In this document: piece after piece, positions 49,434 to 61,959 of the stretch
Position numbering within the stretch: position 1 is the stretch's first letter
Layout: every line of letters begins with the position of its first letter
From: Enhydrobacter aerosaccus
GTDB taxonomy: Bacteria > Pseudomonadota > Alphaproteobacteria > Reyranellales > Reyranellaceae
Reading direction: 5' to 3'
DNA: 64,000 nucleotides
NCBI RefSeq assembly: GCF_900167455.1
Contig: NZ_FUWJ01000002.1
Coordinates: forward strand, 1,178,305-1,242,304
The notes under the pieces: generated by a model
Databases searched by the model: none
Seen by the model: the letters and a program-made list of their open reading frames with translations, nothing else
What the model was told of the DNA's origin: nothing
Position numbers and translations under genes: made by a program

Positions 49434-49462
49434 TTGACCGGCTGCGGGCCGGCTCGTATAAG
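49434..49462 (+). promoter_or_regulatory. Sigma-70-type promoter for rpsT
   Basis: TTGACC (49434-49439) and TATAAG (49457-49462) are separated by exactly 17 bases, a close match to the housekeeping consensus. It lies between the echA stop and the rpsT ATG (49491), giving a leader of about 20 bases with GAGGAATGAGGA as ribosome-binding region. Confidence 0.75.
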
Positions 49463-49490
49463 CCCGCCCTTCCGAGGAATGAGGATCAAA

Positions 49491-49754
49491 ATGGCTAATC
49501 ACAAGTCGGCCGAGAAGCGCGCCCGCCAGACCGAGCGTCGTACTACCGTGAATTCTGCGCGGCGCAGCCGCGTCCGCTCGTCGATCAAGAAGGTCGAGGA
49601 AGCGATCAAGGCCGGCGACAAGAAGGCTGCCGCCGAAGCGTTGCGGGCTGCTCAGCCCGAGATCCAGCGCGGTGCGGTCGCGCGAGTGATTGCCAAGAAC
49701 GCCGCTGCGCGTCGCGTGTCGCGACTCAATGCGCGCATCAAGGCGATGGCCTGA
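49491..49754 (+). CDS. rpsT: 30S ribosomal protein S20
   Basis: An 87-residue, very basic helical protein binding 16S rRNA. It begins [20 protein letters not shown] and contains the typical [20 protein letters not shown] region; full length for the family. It has its own strong promoter (49434-49462) and an intrinsic terminator (49788-49820), so it is a monocistronic unit placed upstream of the dnaA region as in related Alphaproteobacteria. Confidence 0.98.
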   Translation: MANHKSAEKRARQTERRTTVNSARRSRVRSSIKKVEEAIKAGDKKAAAEALRAAQPEIQRGAVARVIAKNAAARRVSRLNARIKAMA

Positions 49755-49787
49755 TCGAACACACGAACCTCCTCGGACAAGAGATGC

Positions 49788-49820
49788 AACGCCGCTCCAT
49801 TGGAGCGGCGTTTTCTTTTT
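49788..49820 (+). terminator. Intrinsic terminator of rpsT
   Basis: AACGCCGCTCCA (49788-49799) and TGGAGCGGCGTT (49801-49812) are perfect complements with a central T, and TTTTCTTTTT (49811-49820) follows. In the transcript the inner bases open to a small loop. It is 33 bases after the rpsT stop. Confidence 0.9.
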
Positions 49821-50319
49821 GCGAAAGCTTTGGAAATTTTTTTTGACGTTTTTGGCGGAGATCGTTTGGTCGCTGATTCGGCGAACGACATACGATTCGC
49901 TTTTATCGTCCCGCTCACCAGCACGAGCGCAAGATGTTGGGCAGCATGCGCTCGCGTTCTCGCGTGAAAATAAAGTCGAAAGCATTGTCAATCGAGTCAG
50001 GTGGAGAACAGGCTGAATAGCGTGCGGTGTTGTTCGCCTGAATCGTTTGCGCGTCGGACATGGTCTGGTAAGAGTCATCGCATCGCGACGGGGCGTGGGG
50101 CGCTCAAGCGCGAGCCAGATGAAGACGGGGGGCATTCCTCTTCATCGATTAGACGAACGAGGGAGAATTTCACGACGCTCTAGCATCGCGAAGATTCGAC
50201 AACGCAGCGCTCTTCAACGGCGCTCGAACAGAATCTCTTCGTAGCTGCTGTTGCGCTGTGTGTCTGTCATCGATCGCCGGCTCGCGAGTGCCTGGCCTCG
50301 CCAAATGAAAGCGGGGGCT
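49821..50319. promoter_or_regulatory. AT-richer gap with seven GANTC sites upstream of rhodanese-dnaA
   Basis: About 500 bases without a convincing gene. GANTC, the CcrM methylation site of Alphaproteobacteria, occurs at 49875, 49894, 49994, 50040, 50072, 50193 and 50231, far more often than chance in GC-rich DNA. A T-rich tract (49836-49854) lies at the left end. I searched for TTATNCACA DnaA boxes by eye and found no good match, so I do not call an origin. Methylation-dependent control of the downstream rhodanese-dnaA genes or an origin-linked region are the two readings. Confidence 0.5.
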
Positions 50320-50784
50320 ATGACAAAAGACAACAAGCTTGTCGGCACGTACGAAGTGTCTCCCGCTCCCGGCTATGCCGGCGACGTGACACCAAACACT
50401 GCGTGGAAAATTTTGAATGAGAACAAGAATGCGGTGCTGATCGACGTCCGCACGCGCGCGGAATGGAGCTATGTCGGACTTCCCGACCTGTCGTCGGTCG
50501 GCAAGGAGCCGGCGCTGCTCGAGTGGCAGACCTTCCCCAGCATGCAGCTCAATCCCGAATTCGTGGCAACGCTCTCCAGTGCGGTTGCCGACAAGGATAC
50601 TCCGCTTCTCTTTCTATGTCGGAGTGGAGCGCGTTCGGCCGCGGCAGCGAAAGCGCTGACTGCGGCCGGGTATAGTACGTGTCTCAACGTAGTCGACGGG
50701 TTCGAGGGGCCGCTGAACGCGCAAGCCAAGCGTGGAGCAGCAGGGGGCTGGAAAGCAGCAGGACTTCCATGGAGACAGAATTGA
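50320..50784 (+). CDS. Rhodanese-like domain protein
   Basis: A 154-residue single-domain sulfurtransferase-like protein. The N-terminal CH2A region is VLIDVRTRAEWSYVGLPDL (about 39-57), and the active-site loop is C100-RSGAR (LLFLCRSGARSAA), with a late NVVDGFEGPLN. The persulfide cysteine is intact, so sulfane-sulfur transfer or detoxification is possible. ATG 50320 follows GGGGG; an in-frame ATG at 50305 would add five residues. It lies between the GANTC-rich gap and dnaA; the dnaA promoter must be in or just after its 3' end. Confidence 0.88.
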   Translation: MTKDNKLVGTYEVSPAPGYAGDVTPNTAWKILNENKNAVLIDVRTRAEWSYVGLPDLSSVGKEPALLEWQTFPSMQLNPEFVATLSSAVADKDTPLLFLCRSGARSAAAAKALTAAGYSTCLNVVDGFEGPLNAQAKRGAAGGWKAAGLPWRQN

Positions 50785-50822
50785 CTCGATTTCAATCACC
50801 GATCTCCGGCAACGACGCGGCA

Positions 50823-50828
50823 TATAAT
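50823..50828 (+). promoter_or_regulatory. Consensus -10 (TATAAT) just upstream of dnaA
   Basis: TATAAT at 50823-50828 is a perfect -10 hexamer. No good -35 is at the usual 17-base distance (TTGACT at 50781-50786 is 36 bases away). Transcription would begin around 50835, giving almost no leader for ATG 50838 and about 17 bases for ATG 50853. A GACTC (GANTC) site lies at 50783. Confidence 0.4.
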
Positions 50829-50837
50829 CAGAAGACC

Positions 50838-52262
50838 ATGGCGGGAGCCGAGATGGACGAGGGCAGCCGAAAGGAACTGGAAGCGCAGTGGACGCGCGTC
50901 TGTGACCGGCTGCGCAAGGAAATCGGCGACAAGGCCTTCAAGACGTGGTTCGGCGAGGTCGAGCTGGGCGAGCTGAAGGCGGGCAAGCTGCGCCTCTATG
51001 CGCCGACCCGGTTCGTGCGCGACTGGGTGAGCCGCCACTACGGCGATCGCGTGCTGGCCTACTGGCAGGCCGTGAGTCCGGAAGTGTCCAATGTCGAGGT
51101 GAATCTCGTGCCGCCGCCGGCTCCGCGCCGTCCCAATGAGATCATCGCCATGCCGCCCGTTCCGGCGCCGCAATCGAGCTACCAGCAGCCGATGCCTCGC
51201 CTTGGTCCCTCGATCGGCCGTGGCGTGGACGAGGCCTTCCAGGGTCCGGAGGCACGCTACACCTTTGCCAACTTCGTCGTCGGCAAGCCGAACGAGTTCG
51301 CCTATGCGGCCGCGCGCAACATCGCCGAACAGGATCGACCGCTGCCGGAGCGCAATCCGCTCTACATCTTCGGGGGAGTGGGCCTCGGCAAGACTCACCT
51401 GATGCACGCCATCTGGCACGCGATCCGCGAGCGCGATCCGAAGACGCGCGTGCTCTACCTGACGGCCGAAAGCTTCGTGAACCGCTTCATCCAGGCGCTG
51501 CGCACCAAGAACACCGGCCAGTTCAAGGAACTGTTCCGCAATGTCGACGTGCTGATGGTCGACGATGTGCAGTTCATCTGCGGCAAGGAGGCGAGCCAGG
51601 AGGAGTTCTTCTTCACCTTCAATTCGCTGGTGGAACAGAACAAGCAGATCGTTCTGTCGTCCGAGAAACCGCCATCGGAACTGCAGGACATCGAGGAGCG
51701 GATGCGGTCGCGTCTGGGCAGCGGCCTGGTAGCCGACATCCATTCGTCGACCTACGAGCTGCGGCTGTCGATCCTGCAGACCAAGGCCGAATCGGCGCGC
51801 GTGCCGGTGCCGCATGCCGTGCTCGAGTTTCTCGCGCACAAGATCAGCACCAATATCCGGGAGCTCGAGGGCGCGCTGAATCGGGTGGTCGCGCACGGCC
51901 AGCTGATCGGCCGCGAGATCACCGTGGAGATGGCGCAGGACGTGCTGCACGACCTGCTGCGTCAGGCCGATCGCAAGGTCACGGTGGACGAGATCCAGCA
52001 ACGGGTGGCGGCGCACTACAATATCAAGCTCGCTGAAATGAGCTCGCCGCGTCGTGCCCGCTCGGTGGCCCGCCCGCGCCAGGTGGCGATGTATCTCGCC
52101 AAGCAGCTCACCACGCTCAGCCTGCCGCAGATCGGCAAGCGCTTCGGCAACCGCGACCACACCACGGTCATGCACGCCGTCCGCAAGATCGAGGAACTCA
52201 AGATCTCCGATCTTTCGATTGCGGAAGATGTCGAGTTGCTCAAGCGTCAGTTGCAGGGCTGA
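50838..52262 (+). CDS. dnaA: Chromosomal replication initiator DnaA
   Basis: About 474 residues. Domain I is EAQWTRVCDRLRKEIGDKAF, then KTWFGEVELG. A Pro-rich domain II follows, then AAA+ domain III with Walker A FGGVGLGKTHLMHA and Walker B VLMVDDVQFICG. Domain IV ends the protein with the DnaA-box-binding helix-turn-helix LSLPQIGKRFGNRDHTTVMH. It opens the origin and also acts as a transcription factor. ATG 50838 and ATG 50853 (MDEGSRKELEAQW, better Shine-Dalgarno GGGAG) are both possible starts; ATG 50769 is unlikely because it lies inside the rhodanese gene. A terminator follows the stop. Confidence 0.96.
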   Translation: MAGAEMDEGSRKELEAQWTRVCDRLRKEIGDKAFKTWFGEVELGELKAGKLRLYAPTRFVRDWVSRHYGDRVLAYWQAVSPEVSNVEVNLVPPPAPRRPNEIIAMPPVPAPQSSYQQPMPRLGPSIGRGVDEAFQGPEARYTFANFVVGKPNEFAYAAARNIAEQDRPLPERNPLYIFGGVGLGKTHLMHAIWHAIRERDPKTRVLYLTAESFVNRFIQALRTKNTGQFKELFRNVDVLMVDDVQFICGKEASQEEFFFTFNSLVEQNKQIVLSSEKPPSELQDIEERMRSRLGSGLVADIHSSTYELRLSILQTKAESARVPVPHAVLEFLAHKISTNIRELEGALNRVVAHGQLIGREITVEMAQDVLHDLLRQADRKVTVDEIQQRVAAHYNIKLAEMSSPRRARSVARPRQVAMYLAKQLTTLSLPQIGKRFGNRDHTTVMHAVRKIEELKISDLSIAEDVELLKRQLQG

Positions 52263-52285
52263 CGGAATCGCTGCACGTCACATGA

Positions 52286-52313
52286 AACGGGGCCGGACTG
52301 GCCCCGTTTTTTT
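52286..52313 (+). terminator. Intrinsic terminator of dnaA
   Basis: AACGGGGCC (52286-52294), loop GGACT, GGCCCCGTT (52300-52308), followed by seven T (52307-52313). It begins 24 bases after the dnaA stop and separates dnaA from dnaN transcription. Confidence 0.92.
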
Positions 52314-52379
52314 GACCGAATGGTGGCCTAAACGCCTCAAATAGCGAGCGAAATCGCTTTCGGCGGGCAGCGACCGTGT

Positions 52380-52385
52380 TATACT
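52380..52385 (+). promoter_or_regulatory. Probable -10 element for dnaN-recF-gyrB
   Basis: TATACT at 52380-52385 (in GTGTTATACTTCC) lies 87 bases before the dnaN ATG and after the dnaA terminator. The -35 region is weak (TTTCGG at 52358-52363, 16-base spacing). As the only plausible promoter between terminator and dnaN it may drive dnaN-recF-gyrB. Confidence 0.45.
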
Positions 52386-52472
52386 TCCCAACCGTTCTGC
52401 TGGGATATTTTCGTCCCCGGCGAGACGGGCCAAAAACCACATCCAAATGGCCCTGATTACAGCGACCCAACC

Positions 52473-53587
52473 ATGAAACTGACGATCGAGCGGGCAGCCC
52501 TTCTGAAGGCTTTGGCCCATGTGCAGAGTGTCGTCGAGCGTCGGAACACCATTCCCATCCTCTCGAACGTCCTGATCACCGCCCAGAAGGGCCGGCTGAG
52601 CCTGGCGGCGACCGATATGGATCTCGCCATCACCGAGACGGTCGAAGCGAGCGCGGCCAAGACCGGCTCGACCACGGCACCCGCCCACACGCTCTACGAG
52701 ATCGTCCGCAAGCTGCCGGATGGGGCCCAGGTCGAGCTGGAAACAGCGGCCGACGGCAACACCCTGGTGATCCGGGCGGGCCGGTCGCGCTTCACGCTGC
52801 AGTGCCTGCCGCCAGCGGATTTTCCGGCCATGAACGAGGGCGATCTGCCCCATCGCTTCCAGCTGCCGGCGACCGATCTCAAGGGCATCATCGACCGCAC
52901 GCGCTTCGCCATCTCCAACGAGGAGACGCGCTATTACCTCAACGGCATCTACTTCCATGCCGCCAAGGCCGGCGGAACGGACGTGCTGCGCGGCGTCGCC
53001 ACCGATGGCCATCGCCTGGCCCGGGTGGAAGTACCGCTGCCCAAGGATGCGGGCGAGATTCCCGGCGTGATCGTGCCGCGCAAGACGGTGGCCGAGGTGC
53101 GCAAGCTGCTCGACGAAAGCGACGGTTCGGTCGACATCGAGCTCTCCGACACGCGGATCCGCTTCGCGAGCGGCAACATCACGCTGGTCAGCAAGCTGAT
53201 CGACGGCACCTTCCCGGACTATGAGCGCGTGATTCCGACCGGCAACGACAAGGTGCTGAACGTGCCGTGCAAGGAGTTCGCGCAGGCTGTCGATCGCGTC
53301 TCGACCATCTCGACCGAGAAGTCGCGCGCCATCAAGCTGGCCGTCGGCAAGGGCGTCGTCACGCTGTCGGCGACCAGCCCCGATGCCGGTAGCGCCACGG
53401 AAGAGATCGAGGTCGAGTACAAGGACACTCCTCTGGAGATCGGCTTCAACTCGCGCTACCTGCTCGATATCACCGAGCAGATCGCCGGCTCGGAAGCCCG
53501 CTTCCTGATGGCCGACGCCGGTTCGCCGACCCTGGTGCGTGACGGCGCGGATGAGAGCGCGCTCTACGTCCTCATGCCGATGCGGGT

Positions 53588-53591
<4 letters not shown>
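52473..53591 (+). CDS. dnaN: DNA polymerase III sliding clamp, beta subunit
   Basis: A 372-residue sliding clamp made of three similar domains, which forms a ring dimer on DNA and tethers Pol III and other clamp-binding proteins. It starts MKLTIERAALLKALAHVQSV; the second domain includes RTRFAISNEETRYYLNGIYF, and the C-terminus SALYVLMPMRV is the canonical hydrophobic-pocket end. Length is as in other Alphaproteobacteria. Its TGA overlaps the recF ATG (ATGA), so the two are coupled. Confidence 0.97.
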
Positions 53592-57817
<4,226 letters not shown>

Positions 57818-57844
57818 GCGCGAGGGCCGGGACGGGATTGCGCG

Positions 57845-58240
57845 TCAAAGCACCATCTGCGTCTGAGTGACGAGCGCCACCAGCTTGCCTTCCGCGGTGG
57901 TGACGCGGGTCTGCCAGACCTGGGTACGGCGCCCGCGATGGACCGGCGTCGTCTCGCCGATCACCGTCGCGCCGACAGGTGCCGGCCCGACAAAGTTGGT
58001 CTTGCTCTCGATCGTGGTCGTGCCCTTTCCTTCGGGCAGGTTGAGGACGGTCGAGGCCGCCCCGAGCGTATCAGCGAAGGCCATCACCGCACCGCCATGC
58101 AGGATGTCCGGTCGGGTGCAAAGCTCCGGCCGGACGATCATCTCCGCCTTCACACCGTCCTCGCTGGCGGCAAGGAACTTCACCCCCAGCACCTTGGCGA
58201 AAGGCAGTGGGCGATCGTTCAGGAACTGAAGCTTGTCCAC
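57845..58240 (-). CDS. PaaI-family (hotdog) thioesterase
   Basis: A 131-residue single hotdog domain. The helix with LHGGAVMAFADTLGAAST carries the HGG and acidic residues used by PaaI/4-hydroxybenzoyl-CoA-thioesterase-like enzymes; N-terminal PFAKVLGVKFLAASEDGVKA and the strands TTTIESKTNFVGPAPVG fit too. It hydrolyses acyl- or aryl-CoA esters, with substrate unknown. Starts at ATG 58238-58240, 22 bases after the membrane-protein gene on the same strand; convergent to the gyrB-linked gene. Confidence 0.88.
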   Translation of the reverse strand: MDKLQFLNDRPLPFAKVLGVKFLAASEDGVKAEMIVRPELCTRPDILHGGAVMAFADTLGAASTVLNLPEGKGTTTIESKTNFVGPAPVGATVIGETTPVHRGRRTQVWQTRVTTAEGKLVALVTQTQMVL

Positions 58241-58262
58241 GGCATACGTCTCCTCGGCGGGG

Positions 58263-58682
58263 TCAGTTGGCGGTCTTGATGCGGCGCAGGCCCAGAAATT
58301 CCAGAACGGCCAGATCGGCGACGATTAGTGCGGGCACAACGATGCCGACGATCCCGGCGGTCGTCCAGGCAGCGGGCAGGAGAAGCACGATCACGCTGCC
58401 CGCCACCCAGCCGACGTCGGCGGCAAGAACAAGGCGGGCCCAGGCGAGAGGCGCGATCGGACGCGAGGCGATCCAGGCGCAGAGAGCGCCGAATGCCGCC
58501 ACTTCTAGCCCCAGCAATTCGATCACGATCGGCAAGTCGAGACCGGCAATGGACACGGGCCCATCGGCGGCGGCTTGCGCCAGCGGCCCGGCAAGACCGA
58601 CCATGATGGCGCCGGAGAGCACGGAAAAGACAGCATTGAACCGCAAGGTGCGGCGTAACAGGCGATCGGCTGGAACAGCCAT
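58263..58682 (-). CDS. Four-segment membrane protein of unknown function
   Basis: A 139-residue protein with four hydrophobic stretches (about 15-35, 46-70, 78-103, 108-130): FNAVFSVLSGAIMVGLAGPL, IVIELLGLEVAAFGALCAWI, LVLAADVGWVAGSVIVLLLP, AGIVGIVVPALIVADLAVLE. The N-terminus RLLRRTLRFN is basic and presumably cytoplasmic. The layout resembles small DoxX-like or hypothetical integral-membrane families, but I cannot name one. It is divergent from an XRE/MmyB-type regulator, which is a hint that this gene is its target. Confidence 0.75.
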   Translation of the reverse strand: MAVPADRLLRRTLRFNAVFSVLSGAIMVGLAGPLAQAAADGPVSIAGLDLPIVIELLGLEVAAFGALCAWIASRPIAPLAWARLVLAADVGWVAGSVIVLLLPAAWTTAGIVGIVVPALIVADLAVLEFLGLRRIKTAN

Positions 58683-58742
58683 GGCATCCTCCTTCGGCTA
58701 TCGAGATGCCCCGCATTTCGGACTGAACCCACCACCCGGACA

Positions 58743-58759
58743 ATTACGCTCGAGGTAAT
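58743..58759. promoter_or_regulatory. Inverted repeat between the membrane-protein and XRE genes
   Basis: ATTAC (58743-58747) and GTAAT (58755-58759) flank GCTCGAG, itself containing the palindrome CTCGAG. It lies 36 bases upstream of the XRE regulator start and 61 bases upstream of the membrane-protein start, so it could be the regulator's operator. Confidence 0.4.
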
Positions 58760-58794
58760 CGGCGGACCGGCAGACCGCTGCTAAAGTCCGAGCC

Positions 58795-59649
58795 ATGCCG
58801 AATACAACCCTCACAAGCTCCGCCTCGCAGCCGGATCTGTTCGGTCCCATGCTGCGGACATGGCGTCGTCGGCGCGGCAGCAGCCAGCTTGTCCTGGCCC
58901 TCCAATCGGGCGTCTCCCAGCGCCACGTCAGCTTCCTCGAGTCCGGTCGGGCGCGGCCCAGCCGCGAGATGGTGATCCAACTCTCGTCGGCGCTCGATGT
59001 GCCGCTGCGCCAGCGCAATGCCATGCTGCTGGCCGCCGGATTTGCGCCGATCTATCGCGAGAGCAACCTCGCCGCGCCGGAACTGGCGCCGGTGCGCCAG
59101 GCGATCGACCGCATCCTGAAACAGCAGGAGCCGTATCCGGCGGTCGTGATCGACCGACTCTGGAACCTGCTGCAGGCGAACGAAGCCGCCAACGCCTTTA
59201 CGATCTTCCTGTTCGAGGGGCCGCCACCGCCACCACCGCCGGGCAAGGGGCCGAACCTGCTGCGCTGGTTGCTCGATCCCAAGGCACTGCGCCCGAAGCT
59301 GGCCAACTGGGAAGAGGTGGTGCGCTATCTGGTCTCCACCACCTATGCCGAGATCCTGGCCGATGGCGGCGAGCCCAAGGCGCTTGCCTTCATCGAGGAG
59401 GTCATGGCCTATCCCGACGTGCCGGCCTCCTTCCGCAAGCTGCGCTTCGAGGACCGCCCGCAGCCGGTGCTGACGACCGACTATATCGTGGGCGGCAAGT
59501 CGCTTTCGGTATTCACGACCATCGCGACGCTGGGCACGCCGCAGGACGTGACCCTGCAGGAAGTCCGGATCGAAAGCTTCTTCCCGGCCGACGAGCGCAG
59601 CGACGCGCTGTTCCGCAGCCTGGCGGCGAAGAGTGCCGACGGGTCCTGA
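58795..59649 (+). CDS. XRE-family regulator with MmyB-like ligand-binding domain
   Basis: A 284-residue regulator. The N-terminal helix-turn-helix (about 15-80) is LRTWRRRRGSSQLVLALQSG, then VSQRHVSFLESGRARPSREM. The C-terminal domain (about 105-275) is MmyB-type, a PAS-like fold with AVVIDRLWNLLQANEAANAF and LTTDYIVGGKSLSVFTTIAT. This group usually binds a fatty acid-like ligand and controls a divergent oxidoreductase gene. A run of seven prolines (residues about 142-148) is unusual. It is divergent from the four-segment membrane protein and convergent with a hydroxyacid dehydrogenase. Confidence 0.92.
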   Translation: MPNTTLTSSASQPDLFGPMLRTWRRRRGSSQLVLALQSGVSQRHVSFLESGRARPSREMVIQLSSALDVPLRQRNAMLLAAGFAPIYRESNLAAPELAPVRQAIDRILKQQEPYPAVVIDRLWNLLQANEAANAFTIFLFEGPPPPPPPGKGPNLLRWLLDPKALRPKLANWEEVVRYLVSTTYAEILADGGEPKALAFIEEVMAYPDVPASFRKLRFEDRPQPVLTTDYIVGGKSLSVFTTIATLGTPQDVTLQEVRIESFFPADERSDALFRSLAAKSADGS

Positions 59650-59679
59650 GGCGTCGGATCGCGAGACTGCACCCTGCGC

Positions 59680-60690
59680 CTAGCCGAGATCGTCGACGTC
59701 GTTGCGCAATTTCAGGCCAGCGCGGAAGCGGGAGAGATTGTCGAGAAAGATGTCGAAGATCGCATCGTTCTGGCCGAGCGAGTGACTGGCCGTGTGGGGT
59801 GAGACGATGACGTTGGGCATGTCCCATAGGGGCGAGCCTGGATCGAGAGGCTCCTTCTCGAACACGTCCAGATAGGCACCACCCAGCTTCCCACCGGCCA
59901 GTGCCGCGATCACGTCCTTCTCCACGGCGATCTCGCCGCGCGAGACGTTGACCAAGTGTGCACCATCGGGGAGAGCCGAGAAGACATTGGCATTGGCGAT
60001 GCCCCGCGTCAGGGGCGAGGCCGGGCAGCACAGGATCAGCCAGTCGGCGCCCGGCAGAACTTCCGGCAGACTCTGATACGGAATGACCTTCTCGAAGGGG
60101 GGCACCGGTTCGGCGCTGCGACGCACGCCGGTCGATATCATGCCCAAGACCTGCAACAACGCGGCGATATTGAGACCGATCGGCCCCATGCCGACGATCA
60201 CGGCGTGCTGCCCCTTGAGGTCGCGTGGCGAGCGCTCGGCCAGGCGTGGCTCCCAGGCATGGCGGCGCTGGGCATCGGCCAGCAACGGAAAGCGCCGGTT
60301 GAGGGCGATCACAGCGCCCAACACGCTATGCGCCACGGTGACCGCCGTCGCGCCGGACGCCGTCGTCACCTTCACCCCGCGGGACCGCAGCTCGCGATAG
60401 ATCGGCCGCTCGGCCCCCGCCGGATGGATCTGCACCCATTTCAGACGCGGCGCCGCCCGCATCACGGCGTCAAAACCCTGAAGTTCGGGCGTGGAATTAT
60501 CCTTGCTGGAACGCCCCGTGACCTCGCGGGTCATGAAGGCGATATCTGCATCACACGGTTCGCTCGCGGCGCGGGCGTCCTCAGCGGTGACGAAAGACAG
60601 GCTGCCAGCAGGGACGGCAGCTTCGATGCGCGGTCCCCAGGTACGCAACGCATGAGCGGAAAGCAGGAGCTTGAGCGACGCCGGCGACAT
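59680..60690 (-). CDS. D-2-hydroxyacid dehydrogenase
   Basis: A 336-residue NAD(P)-dependent enzyme interconverting 2-oxoacids and D-2-hydroxyacids. The Rossmann motif is AVIVGMGPIGLNIAALLQ (GxGxxG). The catalytic Arg is in NVSRGEIAVEKD, Glu in FEKEPLDPGSPLW and His in VSPHTASHS. The N-terminal part has KWVQIHPAGAERPIY, a substrate-side loop. ATG 60688-60690 (MSPASLKLLLSAH) is preferred; the longer frame to 60744 is hydrophobic and leucine-rich without a signal-peptide cleavage site. Substrate is not predictable (phosphoglycerate, glyoxylate or phenylpyruvate relatives). Confidence 0.9.
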   Translation of the reverse strand: MSPASLKLLLSAHALRTWGPRIEAAVPAGSLSFVTAEDARAASEPCDADIAFMTREVTGRSSKDNSTPELQGFDAVMRAAPRLKWVQIHPAGAERPIYRELRSRGVKVTTASGATAVTVAHSVLGAVIALNRRFPLLADAQRRHAWEPRLAERSPRDLKGQHAVIVGMGPIGLNIAALLQVLGMISTGVRRSAEPVPPFEKVIPYQSLPEVLPGADWLILCCPASPLTRGIANANVFSALPDGAHLVNVSRGEIAVEKDVIAALAGGKLGGAYLDVFEKEPLDPGSPLWDMPNVIVSPHTASHSLGQNDAIFDIFLDNLSRFRAGLKLRNDVDDLG

Positions 60691-60781
60691 ACTGTCGTAG
60701 AGCCTAAAGCGTAGGGTTAGAAATAGGAAGTGCGAAAGCCCCACGGCGATGCTTGCGATCTCGCAGAGTCATCTATCGCCA

Positions 60782-60802
60782 GTACCTTGCTATACAAGGT
60801 AC
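60782..60802. repeat. Inverted repeat in lower-GC DNA upstream of the secreted hydrolase
   Basis: GTACCTTG (60782-60789) and CAAGGTAC (60795-60802) around CTATA, immediately followed by an ACCAT/ATGGT pair (60801-60805, 60813-60817) and by TGTAGGGTGGGCGTAGG, which resembles dispersed intergenic repeats of Proteobacteria. The stretch 60720-60945 has no gene I can support. It may hold a promoter or be the edge of acquired DNA. Confidence 0.4.
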
Positions 60803-60945
60803 CATGCATTATATGGTTTGTAGGGTGGGCGTAGGAACCCGCAAGCCATCGTAGCGAGACCACGTGTCGGATTCCGGACACAAGCAGATGCCGCAAGCAG
60901 CAGATTGCTATCTACCGCCCTTGCACAGCATTCAGGGGGAACTCG

Positions 60946-61932
60946 ATGCACGCTTCCAAACACGTCTATAGTTTCTTCGCTGGCATCGGCTTGTGCCTCA
61001 CGGCGACACTGGCGCAAGCTGCCGGCCTGCGATCGATTGATATACCCGCCGACGCCGAGAGCCCCGCCATTCACGGCATGGTCTGGTATCCCTGTGCCAC
61101 GACGCCGGAAGAGATCCGTGTCGACATTTTCACCTTGCCAGGCGTGAAGGACTGTCCGCTCGCAGGAGATCACCTGCCACTGATCGTCTTTTCCCACGGA
61201 CAAGGCTCCATGTTCCTCGTCAATCACGACACCGCCGAGACCCTTGCAGACAACGGCTTCATGGTGGCGGCCATCAATCATCCTGGCGATACGGCGCAGG
61301 ATCGGAGCCGCTCCGACGACCTCTCGGTCCTGGTCGAACGACCCACGGATATCAAACGCCTGATCGACTTCATGATCGGTGCCTCGCCATTCGCAGCAAC
61401 AATCGATCAGGACAGAATTGGCTTCTTCGGTTACTCGCGCGGTGGCTATACCGGGCTTGTGCTGCTCGGTGCCGATCCCGATTGGGCTGGAGAGGCCTCG
61501 AACTATTGTCAACATAGCCAACTGCGGCTCTGCCAACAGATCCTCGGCAACAAGTACCCGTCTCGGCCCCTCACGCACGATCCGCGGATCAAGGTGGCGG
61601 TGCTTATCGATCCGCTAGCCAGCGTCTTCTCCGCGAAGAGCGTCGCGCCTCTCAAGGTGCCGATTCAACTTTGGGCATCTGAACGTGGCGGCTACGGCGT
61701 GCGGCTCCGCGACGTCGCTGCTCTAGATGTGAACCTTACGGCCCAACATGAATATCGCGTGGTTCCAAATGCTGGGCATCTGGCCTTCTTCCTGTGTCCA
61801 CCGGCGCTGATCAAAGAGCGATCCGAACTCTGCGAGGATGCGCCCGGCTTCGACCGCGCCACGTTCCACGCAGGGTTCAACGCCGAGGTGCTCGCATTCT
61901 TCAGGAAATGGCTAATCCAGCCGGCGAAGTGA
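60946..61932 (+). CDS. Secreted alpha/beta hydrolase (PAF-acetylhydrolase/dienelactone-hydrolase-like)
   Basis: A 328-residue hydrolase with signal peptide SFFAGIGLCLTATLAQAAGL (cleavage after AQA). The oxyanion region is LIVFSHGQGSMFL, the nucleophile S164 lies in FFGYSRGGYTG (GxSxG), and the last His is in VVPNAGHLAFFLCPP. Six cysteines in the mature part could form disulfides. The fold resembles bacterial predicted dienelactone hydrolases and platelet-activating-factor acetylhydrolases. The coding region is less GC-rich than its neighbours and preceded by repeats, suggesting horizontal acquisition. ATG 60946 follows GGGGGA. It is followed by a hairpin at 61940-61959. Confidence 0.87.
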   Translation: MHASKHVYSFFAGIGLCLTATLAQAAGLRSIDIPADAESPAIHGMVWYPCATTPEEIRVDIFTLPGVKDCPLAGDHLPLIVFSHGQGSMFLVNHDTAETLADNGFMVAAINHPGDTAQDRSRSDDLSVLVERPTDIKRLIDFMIGASPFAATIDQDRIGFFGYSRGGYTGLVLLGADPDWAGEASNYCQHSQLRLCQQILGNKYPSRPLTHDPRIKVAVLIDPLASVFSAKSVAPLKVPIQLWASERGGYGVRLRDVAALDVNLTAQHEYRVVPNAGHLAFFLCPPALIKERSELCEDAPGFDRATFHAGFNAEVLAFFRKWLIQPAK

Positions 61933-61939
61933 GGCTGCA

Positions 61940-61959
61940 CCTCAGCGAGGTCGCTGAGG
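61940..61959 (+). terminator. Hairpin after the secreted hydrolase gene
   Basis: CCTCAGCG (61940-61947), loop AGGT, CGCTGAGG (61952-61959): perfect eight-base stem, 7 bases after the hydrolase stop and about 80 bases before the convergent HyfI-like stop. No T-run follows, so intrinsic termination is uncertain. Confidence 0.4.

Noticed and set aside
49755..50304. Chromosomal origin between rpsT and dnaA
   Set aside because: No TTATCCACA-type DnaA boxes were found by eye on either strand; only GANTC sites and an AT-richer composition support it. GC skew could settle this.
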